Positions 21,236 to 35,200 of a stretch of 64,000 bases of DNA are shown in pieces. The notes under the pieces were generated by a model that was not told where the DNA came from, searched no databases, and saw nothing but the letters and a program-made list of their open reading frames with translations. The translations under genes were made by a program, and so were the position numbers. The stretch covers positions 44,118,930 to 44,182,929 of the forward strand of contig NC_091936.1 of NCBI RefSeq assembly GCF_041260155.1, read 5' to 3'. Positions within the stretch are counted from its first letter, which is position 1. Each line of letters begins with the position of its first letter. The stretch is from Ptychodera flava (taxonomy: Eukaryota; Hemichordata; Enteropneusta; Ptychoderidae).

Positions 21236-23069
21236 GATGAAATGAGAAGAAAACAAAATATGAAATAAATTATGCAATAGATAAACAAATAATGGAATGC
21301 ATATTGTTGTTAATGTAGGCCTAAACGTAGAATAACGGCATATCTCTTTTGAGGATGTGTGCCCTTCAGAAGGACCGTCTATAGCCTAGCCCTGCTGCAG
21401 GCCAACTGAAAATGAATAGTCTATAATATGATATTATTTCCATAATTATTAAAAAAACAATAAATCGTAATAATGAAATATTGATATCACATAAGCGAGT
21501 TAGTATTTATCAGGATTGAGCTTCCTTTCTGCGGAGCAGCACTCTATGAAATCGCTGTATATGTCGGAGTTGTGCATGACATAGGCGCCGGCCGGGGCGT
21601 CCAATATACTAGGAGTATATAATATATATAGTATATAGCAGAGTCTGTGTAAAAAACGCGCATGTACTGCAATTTACGTCTGTTCTATAGGTAGTATAAA
21701 GCATTCAGAACGAACGCACTGACATGATTTTCAAAGACTGCAAAATGCATAGACAATGATTGAAGGAGAGGAATTACGTACCATAAAGTGTCACAAATTA
21801 TCGACATCAGTGGGGAGGTCGAGAGAGTGTGTCGCCCTCCTCTGACACGGAAAACTTTGAATGCTACAAATTAAAATAGAGTCAAATGGTTGCCATTGAA
21901 GAGTGTTTAAATCATGCAGTTTCCGAAAAGAGTGTGAGTCGATAGACAATTTTCCACCATTACATTGCTGTGATCAATAGAGACAAGTGACCATTCCATA
22001 TGGGAAAATGTCACTAGCTGATAGAAGTCGCAGCTTAACTTTCGCGACCACCCCTTTGTTAATTCATCAAATCTAAGTAAAGCTTCTCTATAGAAATATG
22101 CTACAGAAGAGTTTGAGATTTCCCCGTGGTATTTCTATAGTTCCAAAAGTTTTCCATCACATTTGCTCAAACTCAGGGTATGGCTATTAATGTGGAATGA
22201 GGCTTCTTTTCAAAAACTAAGGTGTTCTTTGAAAGACAAAATCGATAATTAGATGAGCAGTTCCAATCATAACTTTGTGTATTTCTGCAAACGATGTCAT
22301 TATTGAATATTCAAATTTTGTCGGGACTTGCATTCTCTCTTAAATGAAAAAACACATATTTGCAATGAGTTAACAAATCACTTGCGGTCCAACCTGTTGC
22401 GGAGAGTACACCACGAAAATGTAAAATGTAACTGACAAGTACAACATTTGGCACTCGGCGAAATGACAGAGATCAATACCTGAAATAGCGTAAGAATAGA
22501 CTTGAATTATTTTTCTCGGGAGTTTGAACATTGTAATGTCCATATAAATAGGTCAAAAGTAAACCTTTATTCAAACTGACACAAAATGTCGTATTCAAAT
22601 TCATTAATCCACATTCTGTTCATGATAGAAATGCTTTTCAGCGATTTGGGGTTTTCAGTGCAATCAGCGGGTTTTTTGAAAAGACATCGTAACCGTATGG
22701 GGAAAAGTTTAAAGCGAATTAATTACTTAGCTAAACCCGGCTCACATATTAGTATTTATAATTTCACTGAATAAACGCTGTTGCTAACTTTTCCCATTCA
22801 TTCACGGGGAACACAAATTTCTTTGCTGTGAGATAACTTCCTTATGCTGGGAAAGTGATATCGCACATGTTATATGGAACTTATAACTGCATCAATCATC
22901 TTTGTTTACGGATTCTTGGCTACAGCATTCCAAAAACTCATGATCATATTATATTCCTGAGACTGTGTTGGCAAATAGATCATTTACAAACTGTTGGTGA
23001 CTGGTACGAACCCACACTTTTTTTAGGACTTTCAATGTTTCACCTTTCTTTTGCGTGGATTCTCTCGAT
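21236..23069. other. Intergenic, nothing recognised
   Basis: AT-rich, with no recognisable coding or repeat structure beyond short AT repeats. Confidence 0.4.
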
Positions 23070-23250
23070 TCATCAAGAATTTATTATTTATTTCATTTAT
23101 TTATTTACTTACTTATCATTTATTTGACTAGTCAACAGACCAAAGGCCCAATAACAGACTCTAGCAAATATACAAAATACAAATAAACAAATATAAAAAC
23201 AACAGATAATAAGAATAAAAGTTTTAAAAATACAATCAAATGTACATAAA
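23070..23250 (-). mobile_element. LINE 3' end fragment (probable)
   Basis: Read on the minus strand, it ends GGGCCTTTGGTCTGTTGAC followed by TAGTCAAATAAATGATAAG and an AAATAAATAAAT tail. This is the style of CR1/L2-type 3' ends. No coding part remains. Confidence 0.45.
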
Positions 23251-24089
23251 AGGAAGTTTTAGCTGGAAGAATGAAAATATCTCGAGCAAAAGTACGTCGA
23301 CAGAAATGTTGTTACATCGTGTAACAGTCTCAGGGATGAAAGCAAAATTTATCATTATATACCTTCATGATTCTGTGAAAGAAGTGTTTCTGAAGATGCC
23401 AGACAAATGCTTCGAGGTCGTTCTGTTGTGTTGCTAGGAACTGTCCATTACAGATCCACGGTGTTCATTTCTTTTAGTGACTCGAAAATGATTGAGATGG
23501 GACGATATTACTAACTACTACGCAGGAAGAAATAAACAACGGCCTTGGTTTCAGTTGCCAGTGTGGCCATTTAATTGTTTCGTAGGCTTATTGTTGTGAC
23601 AAGTTTTGCCCGTGTTGGGCGTGTCTCTGATTTTCTTTCGAGGACCATAGATCTGCGCACTCTATGTCGAAGCACATTTACTTCGCTTGTTACAAAATTG
23701 ATGAATAGCAGGTGTTCATGCCACCTTGGCGTGCGCTTGTGTCATTCCGAAGGTGTGTCGCCCATCTTCCAATAGCCTACGACAATGTCATATCGGACGA
23801 TCCTCTCAGTTGAGTGTAATACCTGTGTATGTGTGCTGAGTAGCACGCGTTTGTTAGATAGCGCCCTCATAAAGTTGTAACGGGAAACACTGTTTTCTAA
23901 CATACAAGATTAAATAAAGTTCCTTTTAATATGTATAAACTGATAATATGCATTCCTTTTTGTCGTTCATTATTCACTTGATACGTTAAATCAGCCGTTA
24001 TTTATCGACAAACACAAATTCCATGCCTACCGATATTATGTAAGGGAGCTAGGGGGCCTACTTAGCTCATAACATTATACTTAGGTGGC
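23251..24089. other. Intergenic, nothing recognised
   Basis: No gene or repeat recognised. Confidence 0.4.
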
Positions 24090-24480
24090 GTGATGTTTCA
24101 TGCGCTCACCTGATATCGTCCGGTATCGACAGACTGCTGGGTGCATGCTGAGGCTGGTTCTCTGTTCAGCGATTTGTAAAGAGGTAAAGTGGAATTGGAA
24201 TTCTCACAAGTTTTATGCTTTGCGAATAACTGGTAGCGTTCTCTCCCGCTCCGCTCACATCTGTGTCGGCTAGAAGTGCTGTTGTGGCACAGATTTTAAC
24301 GACTATTTCCTACGCATTGCCACGTTAGAGCCAGACCCTTCAGTGCGACAGCTGAGCGGAGCTTGCCAAAGCAAGGCTGGGCCTGCCTGCGCCTGTGCCA
24401 CGATTCTGGGGACTTCCCCCATAGTGCGGTCTGCTTCAAGTAGTCATCGTAGCTGAGTCAGGACGGTAAACATCCGTCAC
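24090..24480 (+). promoter_or_regulatory. Candidate promoter / 5' untranslated exon for ACLY (tentative)
   Basis: A less AT-rich island about 5 kb upstream of the ACLY start. It holds an E-box CACCTG, a perfect kappaB-type site GGGACTTCCC (24409-24418), and a possible first-exon donor AAAGAG|GTAAAG near 24181. An acceptor-like CAATCCCAG about 27 bases before the ACLY ATG would fit splicing from an upstream leader exon. Inference only. Confidence 0.2.
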
Positions 24481-26689
24481 TTTATCCCGGTATACATTGC
24501 ACAAGCTACTCAGTTCATGCCCTGGAATCCGGGTTTAACGTATGCACTTCCTCATACCAGTATATAAACAATAGTAATATATCATTAATTTTATCAAATT
24601 AATTCAGCCTAAAAGAGACACAAAAATGATTTTATACCTTGGCAAAATGACAGAACGAAAGCGGATGATTGTATTGTTATTAGATTGAACGTAAAATCTT
24701 CTCTACACAATCATGAAATAATTTTTTAAATTAAGAATTGTGTGATTTTGTTGTTATTAAGGTGTTTCTCACCTTTTTTTACTGAGCTGATTGAGATAAG
24801 GTATTCAGACTCGGATATTCCCAAACTTGCTTCAATGGTGTGAAAATCACCATGCTGACTGACTGAAGTTACCCTTTTTATTGTGCCCCATCGTGATTTA
24901 GACTTTTAAAATGACCGGACATGATCCACCATGACTTTGTTGGAATTTCATTGATTGCTTTTATATTATGCAAATTAGCCACTTGAATAACACAGTGGGC
25001 ATTGTTCTACATGGCCAAAACAATTGATCTTACTATGTACCAGTACAAATGATAACATGAATCTCAGCCGTCACTTGCCAGCACATAGATTATTAAAAAA
25101 ATTCAGCTATCTATTATTAGAAAATTTTGATATTTTGTGTGCTTATAATCACAGGTACCTGCTTGAGCAAATCAAAATTTGTCGTAACAATATGGTGCAA
25201 AGACTAGTAAATGATGACTTAATTACTAAAAATACTTCTTGTACATGAAGCTTTGCTTGACTTTTCAAATTCAGATGAACAATTCATTTAAAACAATTGC
25301 AGTATTTCTGCAGTCATTTTCCAATACCATCCCAAGTAAAAATAAAACACACAGGAAGAGTGCCATGCTCATAATTTAATAGCAAAGACATTTGTTTTGT
25401 TTTAACATTACAGTTCTACTATATCATTATATATATCATATGTGTTTCGCAACACAAATTTATTTTTCTAGTATCATTGTATAAAAATTGGTGAAATGTT
25501 GCACTGAAATTTTGGTGGAAAAAAATACAGCTCTCAAAAGGTTAATGGTAGGTTATACCATCTCCACCAGTGAAACACTCAACTCTTTCGCAGAAAAATC
25601 TGTATAAATTATGTATATCAACAGTATACTATTTATGTTATCAATTCTGTTTGAAGTAGATCAAAGATATAATCTTAATCATATCATCAAAGATGTAAAA
25701 AATTGCAAGATTAATGTCTGCTAGCAGGGAAAGTTAATAAAATTTGGGGCCAGAAACACTTCATAATGGGAAGACTACACCGCTAATGACTACACTGTCA
25801 CAGCATTCGAGTATCTACTACACACATTTGAAAGAAATGACTACAGGTCAGTGACTGAGGACAGCAGTTGTTTATTGCTGTACACCCCTGTTTGCAGATT
25901 GGAATTGTCTAACTAGGCAACCAATCATTTCATGATTAGATGATTGATCAGGTCAAGTGATTTGAAATCACTGATACCCTTAGATGCTTACACATGCTGT
26001 ATCATGATGTGGGTGTTGTGACCTTGCTGGGCAATATTCCAATACATTGGTATGTGTGCATTTGTGTGTGTGTCTGTCTCTTTGTGTGTGTACCTTGTAT
26101 TTGTGTGTCTGTATGTGTGAGAGACTGTCATGTTTCAAGGATGATGTGACAACAGTTTTGTCAGCAGCAGAAATTAAAATTTGCCATCACCTTAGTATCT
26201 TCATGCTTTGCTTCATGGATTATCTTTTATACCAATACAAACTATTTGAATTGTTATACAACATGGGGTCAGGAACCTTAGAAGTGTTTTATCTTTCTGC
26301 ACACTGTTTCTTATCATCTTCTTTCAGTTGAATCTTATTCACCTCTGTACAACAGTTTTAGGATACAATATGGCATTAAAATTTCTGAATAATGTTTCTT
26401 CATATCAAATCAACCGTTTGCCAATTATTTTATCTGTAATGTTGTCAAGTAATTATGCATTTCTTGTCCCCCTTCTACTGTATTTCAAACCACCCGACTC
26501 TGAACATTTTTCCACTGTATTGCCTGAGTTTGCATCTCATCAACAGTTTTAAATCTCAAAAGTAAAATACATGAAAAAGGAACCTGCTGGGATAACAATC
26601 CACCAACGCTATTTTCAGACATAACATAGCTGGGCAGTGTATCACAGCATGGTATTGTCTTAAAAATTAGCATTATTTAGCCATTGTAT
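24481..26689. other. Upstream of ACLY, nothing recognised
   Basis: AT-rich. A TGTG-rich microsatellite lies near 26050-26120. No gene recognised. Confidence 0.4.
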
Positions 26690-27915
26690 GCCACTGACAC
26701 AAAGTGTCATTTTTTTTTAAATTTTTATTTCTAAATTTCACCATTTTATACACACGACAATAAGTATTAAAAGTAAGTAAGTAAATAAATACACATAAAA
26801 ACAGAGCATAGAAAAATATAAATCGAGAGAAAAATGGTGGGGACGAGGGAGGTAGTTCTAACAGAACTAATCTAGTCCCTAGCCCCAATGTCAAGCTGAA
26901 CATGAGGATTGAGAACCCTTGTCAATAGTAAGAAATTAAATACAAACAGACATTTACAAAAAAGAAATATAAATATTCACAGTAAAAAAGTACATTAAAG
27001 TCTCATACAAAAAAAAATCTAAAAGGTGGGTAAATAAAACATTCATTTTTCATTCATGATATAGTTTTTCAAAGCCTTCTTAAACCTCATTCTTGATTTA
27101 ATCGATTTAATTGAAGTAGGAATGTCATTCCAATGTTTTACTAATGCACAGAAAAATTATTTTGAGTACTACTTAAATTAACTTTCGGAAATAAAAAATC
27201 ATTACGTAAAACCGATCTAGTAGGGTAGGAATGTGACACAAAGGACGCATAATGATATATTGTGTGAGCGTAGTGGTTATTTCTCAAATCGAATATAAAG
27301 GTACAGTGTGATATTTACAAAGTTTACGAATATCGAGAATACCTAGCTGTTTAAATAATGGTGCAGAATGTGAGCGAGGGTCAGAGAAAGAAATCAAACG
27401 AACAAGTTTCTTTTGAAGTTTGAAAATTTGGTTGATGTAGGTTATATGTGTGTTGCCCCATATTTCAATGCAATAATTTATATGCGGTAGAATTAGGGAA
27501 TTATACAACATCAGAATGGTTGATTTGGGTAGAAAATGACGCAGATAAGATAAAATACCTACTTTTGGGCTAATCTTATTGACTACATTTTTAACGTGAG
27601 ATTTCCAAGATAAAGATTCGTCAATTGTAACCCCAAGATACAACACAGAAGACACATTCTCTAAGGGAAAACCATCAATAGACAGATTCCCATTCAGAAA
27701 GATTTTCTTTTGCGCGTTTTAAAGATCACATAGTTAGTTTTTTCAGTGTTGATTGTAAGCTTGTTTGCTTTACACCATCCTGACACCTTGTCCAAGTCTG
27801 TGTTCAAACTGCTAAGATCGACATTGTTGGTTCTCGTTGACCTAAACAGGTTTGTATCGTCAGCATAAAGTGTCATTGTTCTCAAACTTCCTGCCTGGTC
27901 ATTACAAATCATCAC
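26690..27915 (-). mobile_element. 5'-truncated CR1-like LINE
   Basis: On the minus strand, the RT active site LYADDTNLF (near 27860) is followed by NKLTINTEKTNYVIF. After a change of reading frame near 27690 come SSVLYLGVTIDESLSWKSH and LILPHINYCIEIWGNT (27284-27655), then a 3' untranslated part. It ends in an A-rich tail at about 26700-26720 (T-run on the plus strand). These motifs are typical of CR1-group LINEs. Upstream RT and endonuclease domains are missing (break near 27915), so it is a dead 5'-truncated copy. It belongs to a different family from the element at 14330-16870. Confidence 0.85.
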
Positions 27916-28188
27916 CTTTCCTTTGTCAATGGCTCAATCAGCATCTCCCCTTGACAAAAGTGACTTTGTCAGTTTTTCTTTGTTGATATGCTTTTCAATT
28001 TAATAGATTTACATATACCAGATGAAGTTCCTCCTCGTTCCTTGCAAAGATAATACTTCATGAATGTATGCCCTACATCAGTACTAAACTTTCTACTTTC
28101 TTTTCAATATATATTTTTCATCTTGAGTTTGAGTCCAGAGTGGTAATCATCAGATGTTAATATGTTAATATGTATGTTTTATGTTTAA

Positions 28189-28189
<1 letters not shown>

Positions 28190-28241
<52 letters not shown>

Positions 28242-28276
28242 TTACACACACACAAAATGTATACAATGTGCCCTCA

Positions 28277-28362
<86 letters not shown>
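28190..28362. repeat. (TA)n microsatellite, two blocks
   Basis: Two long TA runs (about 28193-28240 and 28278-28362) separated by a short CACA-containing spacer. Confidence 0.95.
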
Positions 28363-28365
<3 letters not shown>

Positions 28366-28559
28366 CACAAGTTACCATTGGCGACATCATCCACTTTAAT
28401 AAAATAAAACATTAGAATCTAGAATAGATAACCTGCACTGTAGGCCATGCGACACAGTGAGATGCACCCGTTGCACCATGATTCAAAGTACTACACACTT
28501 CAAATCAACAGTAACTTGAAAAAATTTTGCTATCAAAAAAGATGTAAACCACAAATCGA

Positions 28560-29036
28560 TCAAAGTTATCTAAGCGCCTTCTTGTAAGACATGCGGCATT
28601 CAATACATCGGGAAAACTTCACAACCATTTCACAAACTCTAAACGGACACCGCTCAAACATCAACACAAACAAATCTGACAGATCGCTCTATGTTGTACC
28701 ACACTTTTGGATTCTTGGTTACTCTGTGGAAGTCAGTGCTTTGACTGCTATCGTCATGTGCCTGATTCTAAAACAGAAACACATCACAAAACACCTTGAA
28801 AGTTAATGGATGTATAGAGCTGTAACAAATCATCTAATGGACTCAACAATTATGAACCCACAGCAATACCAGACTAATTCCCTACCAACCATCACCCTGA
28901 CCCTTCCACCAGCTGTTTGTTTACTTGTTTTCATCCACATTTTGCTGTCTATTTTAGTTTCTTTGTTTCCCATTGTACTTCTGTCATATCAGCGTGACAA
29001 AGGTCACCAGTCATGCCGAAACGTTGCTGATTGATT
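28560..29036 (+). mobile_element. Penelope-like element remnant (GIY-YIG end)
   Basis: A Cys pair followed by GIQYIGKT (28583-28618) resembles the GIY-YIG endonuclease start of Penelope-like retroelements. Downstream, in another frame, RSNINTNKSDRSLYV and VPHF resemble the rest of that domain. The stretch ends in AAAGGTCACCAGTCATGCCG followed by AAACGTTGC, a tail style seen beside such elements. No reverse transcriptase is seen and the frame is interrupted, so this is a short old remnant. It ends about 185 bp before the ACLY start codon. Confidence 0.5.
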
Positions 29037-29220
29037 GCCCTCGGGATTGGAAGTAAGGCTGATTTGAACATTACGCTTGTTCATCGCATTAGTCACTTTG
29101 ATTGACATATATATTCACACACACGCAAGTGTTTTCATGCTACAATTGTACATACAAATTGTAATTATCTTTCTGTGTCTGTTCAATCCCAGTAGCTTAT
29201 AGTCAGACTAGTAAATCACA

Positions 29221-32200
29221 ATGTCTGCCAAGGCAATCCGAGAAGCTACAGGGAAAGATCTCCTGTTAAAATATCTGTCATGCGATGTAGCCGCCAAAAA
29301 TAAGTACGCAATCGTAACAGAAGACACAGATTGGGATGTACTGGTACAGCAACATCCATGGCTCAACACAGAGGTAGGCTGTGTTATCTGACATCTTGTC
29401 ATCCATTTTCCTTGTATTGTAATGCTGGCAATAGTTGATTCGTGTTGATGTATTTTCCTACAGAGTTGCAATTCATATTTGACATATGAAAAGTAAAATG
29501 AATATTAACAATAACAGTTAATATTGTTAAGGTTTAGATATGAACTCATTGTGTGCGTATATATCTTCAACCGTTCACTTCGTTTCCCTGTAGAGAGGTC
29601 CAACTTTACCATAGAAAATAGTTGGATTCAGTGAAACCATATCGGTGAAAGGGTTCAGAATCAGAATCAGTCAGAAGAATTGTTAACATGTGTACTAGTA
29701 ATTATCAGTAGATGTCATTTGCTGGTGCCATGTCGATACTGCTACACTTAAACACCCTGAGGTTTCAAGATTTTAATATTTAGTCATTAAACAGCTGTGA
29801 ATGAGAGTTTTCCTCTCAACAAACTGTGGAAAGAAAAAAAAAGTGCATGATGGATTTACCCAACTGACTGTAGTATGAAACATTAGTTTTTACTCACATT
29901 TGGTATACCAATGTGAGGTTATTAATGTTTCAGAAAACGTTGAAGTAACATTTTGTGAATTTTTTACCACACCACACTTGACTACACTACACTACACTAC
30001 ACTACACTGCATTTGTACACCATACTATATTAAACTACACCTCATTTCACTGCGCTACACTAGACTACACTTCACTATGCTACCCTACCACTATATTACC
30101 GTTACACTATTTACACAATGCCATTAATATTACTATTTATACACAAGTGCAATTTACTACACCACACAATACTGCACTGCACTTCACTACACAACACTAC
30201 ACCATACTATACTACATTGCACTGTGCACTACATTACACTACACTACACCACACTATACTACACTGCCCTGTACACTGCACTACACTTCACTACACCACA
30301 CTACACTGCACTACACCACACCACACTACACTTCACTACACTACACTACACTACACTACACTGCACTACACCACACCACACTATACTACACTGCACTATA
30401 CTACACTGCACTGTGCACTGCAGTACATTTCACTACACTGCACTACACCACACTATACCAGACTGCACTGCACTATATTACACTGCACTGTGCACTGCAC
30501 TACACTACACTGCACTGTGCACTGCACTGCACTACACTTCACTAAACTGCACTACACAACACTATACTACACTGCATTGCACTACACTACACTATACTAC
30601 ACTGCACTTTGCACTGCACTATACTACACTGCACTGTGCACTGCACTATACTTCACTACACTGCACTACACCACACTATACCACACTGCACTGCACTACA
30701 CTACACTGTACTACACTGCACTGCACTACACTACACTACATTACGCTATGCTATACTAGACTAGAGTAGACTAGACTACACAACACAGTACTACACAAGA
30801 CTGCAATATAAAATGATACTGGTACACAACTTCATTGCAACATAAAATTGTACAATGAAAAGCGATTCAGCAAAGACATTCTGATAATTTTTTTTGAATC
30901 AGACTTCAAAAATTTCAAAAATTAACATGTCAAATAGATATTATTAACGAATGTTTCACGGTCATGAATGTCAATTTTTGATATAATTTTATGATATAAT
31001 TTGATAGGTAAAACAGATATTAAAATCAATGCTAGGAGAGTTAATAATTTTACTTCTTTGAAATTTTGTTTTATCATTCATAATACCAATTGTGTGTCAT
31101 TCTTTGTCCAGAAACATGCATTCTTTGTATTCTTCAGATTACAAAGCCATAGAACGTGTTTCCCTCTATCTCAGTGGCTTTCTATGTATTGTATCATCAT
31201 GTTTTCACATGTTGGTTTTGGTCTCAAACTTGACAGGATATATAATGTAAAAAGGTGTCGCCACACAGAATATCCGTCCATACCATGTTGGCAAAAGTTA
31301 ACTGCCTCCACATGTATGTTTTACTACCAATTTTATTTGACTATATGTCATTTTTTGCTGAAAAGTAATCTTGTTTTTCAATATAATACTAGTAGGCTCA
31401 TCTCTGCTGAGTGGCCCAGTAATATTTCTGATTCGCTCAATGATGAATCATATAATAAAACAACTTATTGAATTTGTTTTTTGTTACTAACAGTATTATC
31501 ACAAAAACTATAAGAGTGTCATGTTGATCTAGTCATCATGCAGCAGTAGCATGGCAGTAACGAGATTCTGAACTGACAAAATTTGAATTTCTGTCAGCAG
31601 CCAGCCAATGTCCCATTGCAGTATTAAAAGTAACAGCTAACCTATAGTGGCAATCATTATATTGTTTGATTCAATAAATTTAAAATTTCTAGAATTTTAC
31701 CACAGACCTTAATGAAGGAATGCAGGATAGTGTTAAAGAAAAAATAATTCACAATAGGAAACAAAAAACAATAGAAATGTGCGTAGGAATTTATTTATTT
31801 CAATATCATTAAACAACTGAATACACTTGTGATCATGACCATTAACGAGCATAAAGCATTCATAAATTAGTTTGCCTTTATATTCTCTTTGGGATTGTTA
31901 AGTACATACATACCTTTACATTACTGCTGTGTACGATAGGCAATTGACAGATATTTCATATTTCTGTATTAAGTGAATATTTATATTATGAATGATAGTA
32001 AATATTCATTGCTTGATGTATTTATTAAGAAATGAATAGTTCATTTCTTGATGTATTTCAAACCTGATTGGATTTCCAGTGAATTGTTTTCATGATTGTT
32101 TTGTGGTTTGTGTGAAATAACACCATGAAGGCTGTATTGATGATCACTGTTACGCTGGTTTCTAATGCTATTGTTGTGGTACACCTATGTTGACCAGGTG

Positions 32201-35200
32201 TCATACAGTATAGTGTGTAGGTATGAATATTTGCAGTTATTCATCATGTCCCATTTTGTCAACTTTGAACCAACATGTATGGTCACAGAACATGTTACAA
32301 AGCCTGACGAGTGCACAATGTACAAATTTGAATATTTACCCTTGATGAAGTCATTATGGTAATAGGATTTGCTGATTTAAACAAGATCAGCAATACAATT
32401 TGCATAAATTAATTCTTGAATATTACAATATCATACTTTGAAACTTATGTGTGATATATTAAAATGCAGCAGCTGCCTGGTACAGGGTGAATTTTCATAA
32501 AGCAGAAGTAATTCAGCAATCTTGATGCTTTTCTTTCAAACACTCTCAAGGACACCTTGGCCTAATTTACATACAAAGGAGGTAATTTTCAATCTAAACA
32601 TTACCTTTTCAGGAGTATATGTCAAATTACATGTTAAAAATCTGCTGAGTTTTCTTTTTTTGATAAGCGAGAGTTACTTTTCAACTGATGAAAGAAGACA
32701 GAAATAAGCTTCTTCAATGAGAGTATAAAGATGATTACTATTGCATACGTTCTATTGAAAATTTTGACTTTCTGTCATTGACATTTTCCATGGAAATTGA
32801 CAATGAATCTTGATGTTGTAGTTTTCAAGGCCTAGGTGTTTGGAGGGACTGGTACATTGTTGGTGAAAAAACAAAATAAGACAAGAATATTTTCCCTGAA
32901 TTTTCTAAAAAAAATGAAATGCAGAAAATAAAATGTTTTTTGGTTGATTGAAAAAACTCCATGACTTGAGAGTGTTCAGTATGGTATATTATGCTGATAC
33001 TGCTTTCATGAAAACATTCTTTAAATAGCAAGAGTTAGGATTTCATTGTGGATATGACAGCATTTGAATTTATAAATGTCTCTTAGGGAATCATTAAAGT
33101 AGCAGAAGGGATAGTAAGGGCTAGAGGACCCCTAAGAAATGCTATTTTTGTTCACATCAAAAGATATATGTCCAGTTATTTCTACTCCACTGTTTTAACC
33201 CTGTGAAAGGCCTCAATGTTTGCTTTGTTGCATTAATTCATATAAACCATACCTAGATGTACACCTACCATAATTAGTAATTAGGTTCAGTGAGCCACGC
33301 TTCGGTGTTGGTCCAACTTAATTTATCTAATCGTATTAAAATTATGTGAAATACTGTTTCCATATTTGCAAGAAGACAGCAGCAATTGCAATGGCTCTAA
33401 AACAGAAGCACTGGGAGGTGTAATATAGTCACATAAAGTGCAGCCATATTGGAACTTCAAAATCTATTGCCAAAATAAAGGTTAAATGCATGGAGTACAA
33501 AGCTACCAAGCTGTAAGACTTTCCATACTGGCATTACTTTGATTAATTACAATAGTTATAGAAAAAAGCAAATACAAAAAACAAATGAAATTTCTAGAAT
33601 TTGAGGTAAAATATGTCACTACAGCTTCAAACATTTAGCAATACTTTGAAACAAATGTTTCATATCTGTTCAGTCATTAACAATGTAGAAATTCAAAACT
33701 GTCAGTGAAAATTTGTTTTGCTTTTACAACAGTGCATTCCAGGTGATGATTTACTGTGAGTAGTAAAAATGATTACACACAACTGAAAATATCAAAATCT
33801 TATGTGCTGTTCTCACTTACAAATACTGATGAAGCATTGATTTTTCTGTACTTGTTATGAGTACTAAACTCACGAGTAATGATATAGGTAGGTGTGATTT
33901 ACAACTCTAATTCTATTTTGTTGCTGCTGTGTCTGAAAAAATGAACGTGATGTATCCATGTGTGTAGAGAGAAATATGTCCATGGACTTTAGGTATGAGC
34001 TGGAGGGCTTGTTTTACATATGAAAAAGTCACATGCATGTGCTGTACGTGTCATAACAGTAATTTTTGTCTTGGAAAGTAATTAACGTTTCAAATCGGTG
34101 GTAAAAATCAAACATGAAAATATGACTTTTTGCCAATATTGATTCTGAAAAAACCCATTTGTCATAACTAATCTGGAAATAGGTGTGTGCCAATGATTGC
34201 ATTGCATTATGTACTTGTGTTCAAATATATTAAATTGATGTAAGCCATGAAACCCAGGTGATTATATTAGATAATTTGGCTTCCAATTTATGAAAATACC
34301 AGTAAGTTGAATGGCGTCTGTATGTAATGAAACGTTCTGATACAGTTTACCCAAGGAAAAGTAATTTAACGTTTAGAATTTTACCCAGAACTGTATGTAT
34401 GCATGCGTGTTATGCTTAGCATTATCATGTACAATTTCATTTAAGAAGAAACTGGTGCTGTCAATTGCATTTCCAGATTGGAAGAAATTAAGAGGCGCCT
34501 TGTTGTGCATGTCAACTTAGACTAAACCATGCTATTCGATTACTAATGTTACCCAATCACATCATACATTCTTCAGCTGTTGTATCCATAGCAACAAGAG
34601 AAAGTAAAAAACCAAATTAAGTAATGTGATGCTATTTTTATCTTAAATTTATAAACGCCTTAGTTATTCCTTATTTCTCATGTCATTCATCAAAAGTGGG
34701 ACTTCAGGGTGAAAAAAGAATTTCTGTGTATATTTATTTCCATGTAATGATGTCAAGCAATGTGAAATCATTGAGGACGGAAGCATTTAACTAAAGTGAT
34801 CTTCCCAGGAATCAATTGCCTGCTGTAAATTGCAGCTCTTCCAGTGTCTCCCATAAAAATGGCAGGATATAAATTGGAGGTGATCAATTGATTTATTGTG
34901 GCTCAGCGGAAAGCTCTCGGCAAATTAATCAGAGCTTTAGAAGATTTGACGTTCACAGTGTCTGCCGTGTGTAACAGTCCAATGCACGTAGAAAATTTAG
35001 GATCTTGATTAGAGCAAAGACTCTGTGACTCACACATTTGGTTTCATACGCTGTCTATCATGTACATGTATTCTATAGCTCCTTGCATGAAATAAATTAT
35101 CAAAATAGTTGTCGAGTGTTATTTTTGGGATATCGGATAGAAGTGAGAAAATTCCATCTCTGCTTTCTGTAAAAAATATAAGACAAGAAATAATATTTCT

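Noticed and set aside
28181-28363. Tyr-Ile repeat open frame
   Set aside because: It is the (TA)n microsatellite read as protein.
30118-30769. Open frames of 132-213 codons rich in Leu-His-Tyr-Thr
   Set aside because: They are translations of a 5-bp tandem repeat that lacks stop codons by composition, overlapping in all three forward frames.
31001-31471. 156-codon open frame in ACLY intron 1
   Set aside because: AT-driven composition (Phe, Ile, Asn, Ser), no motif, no conserved pattern.
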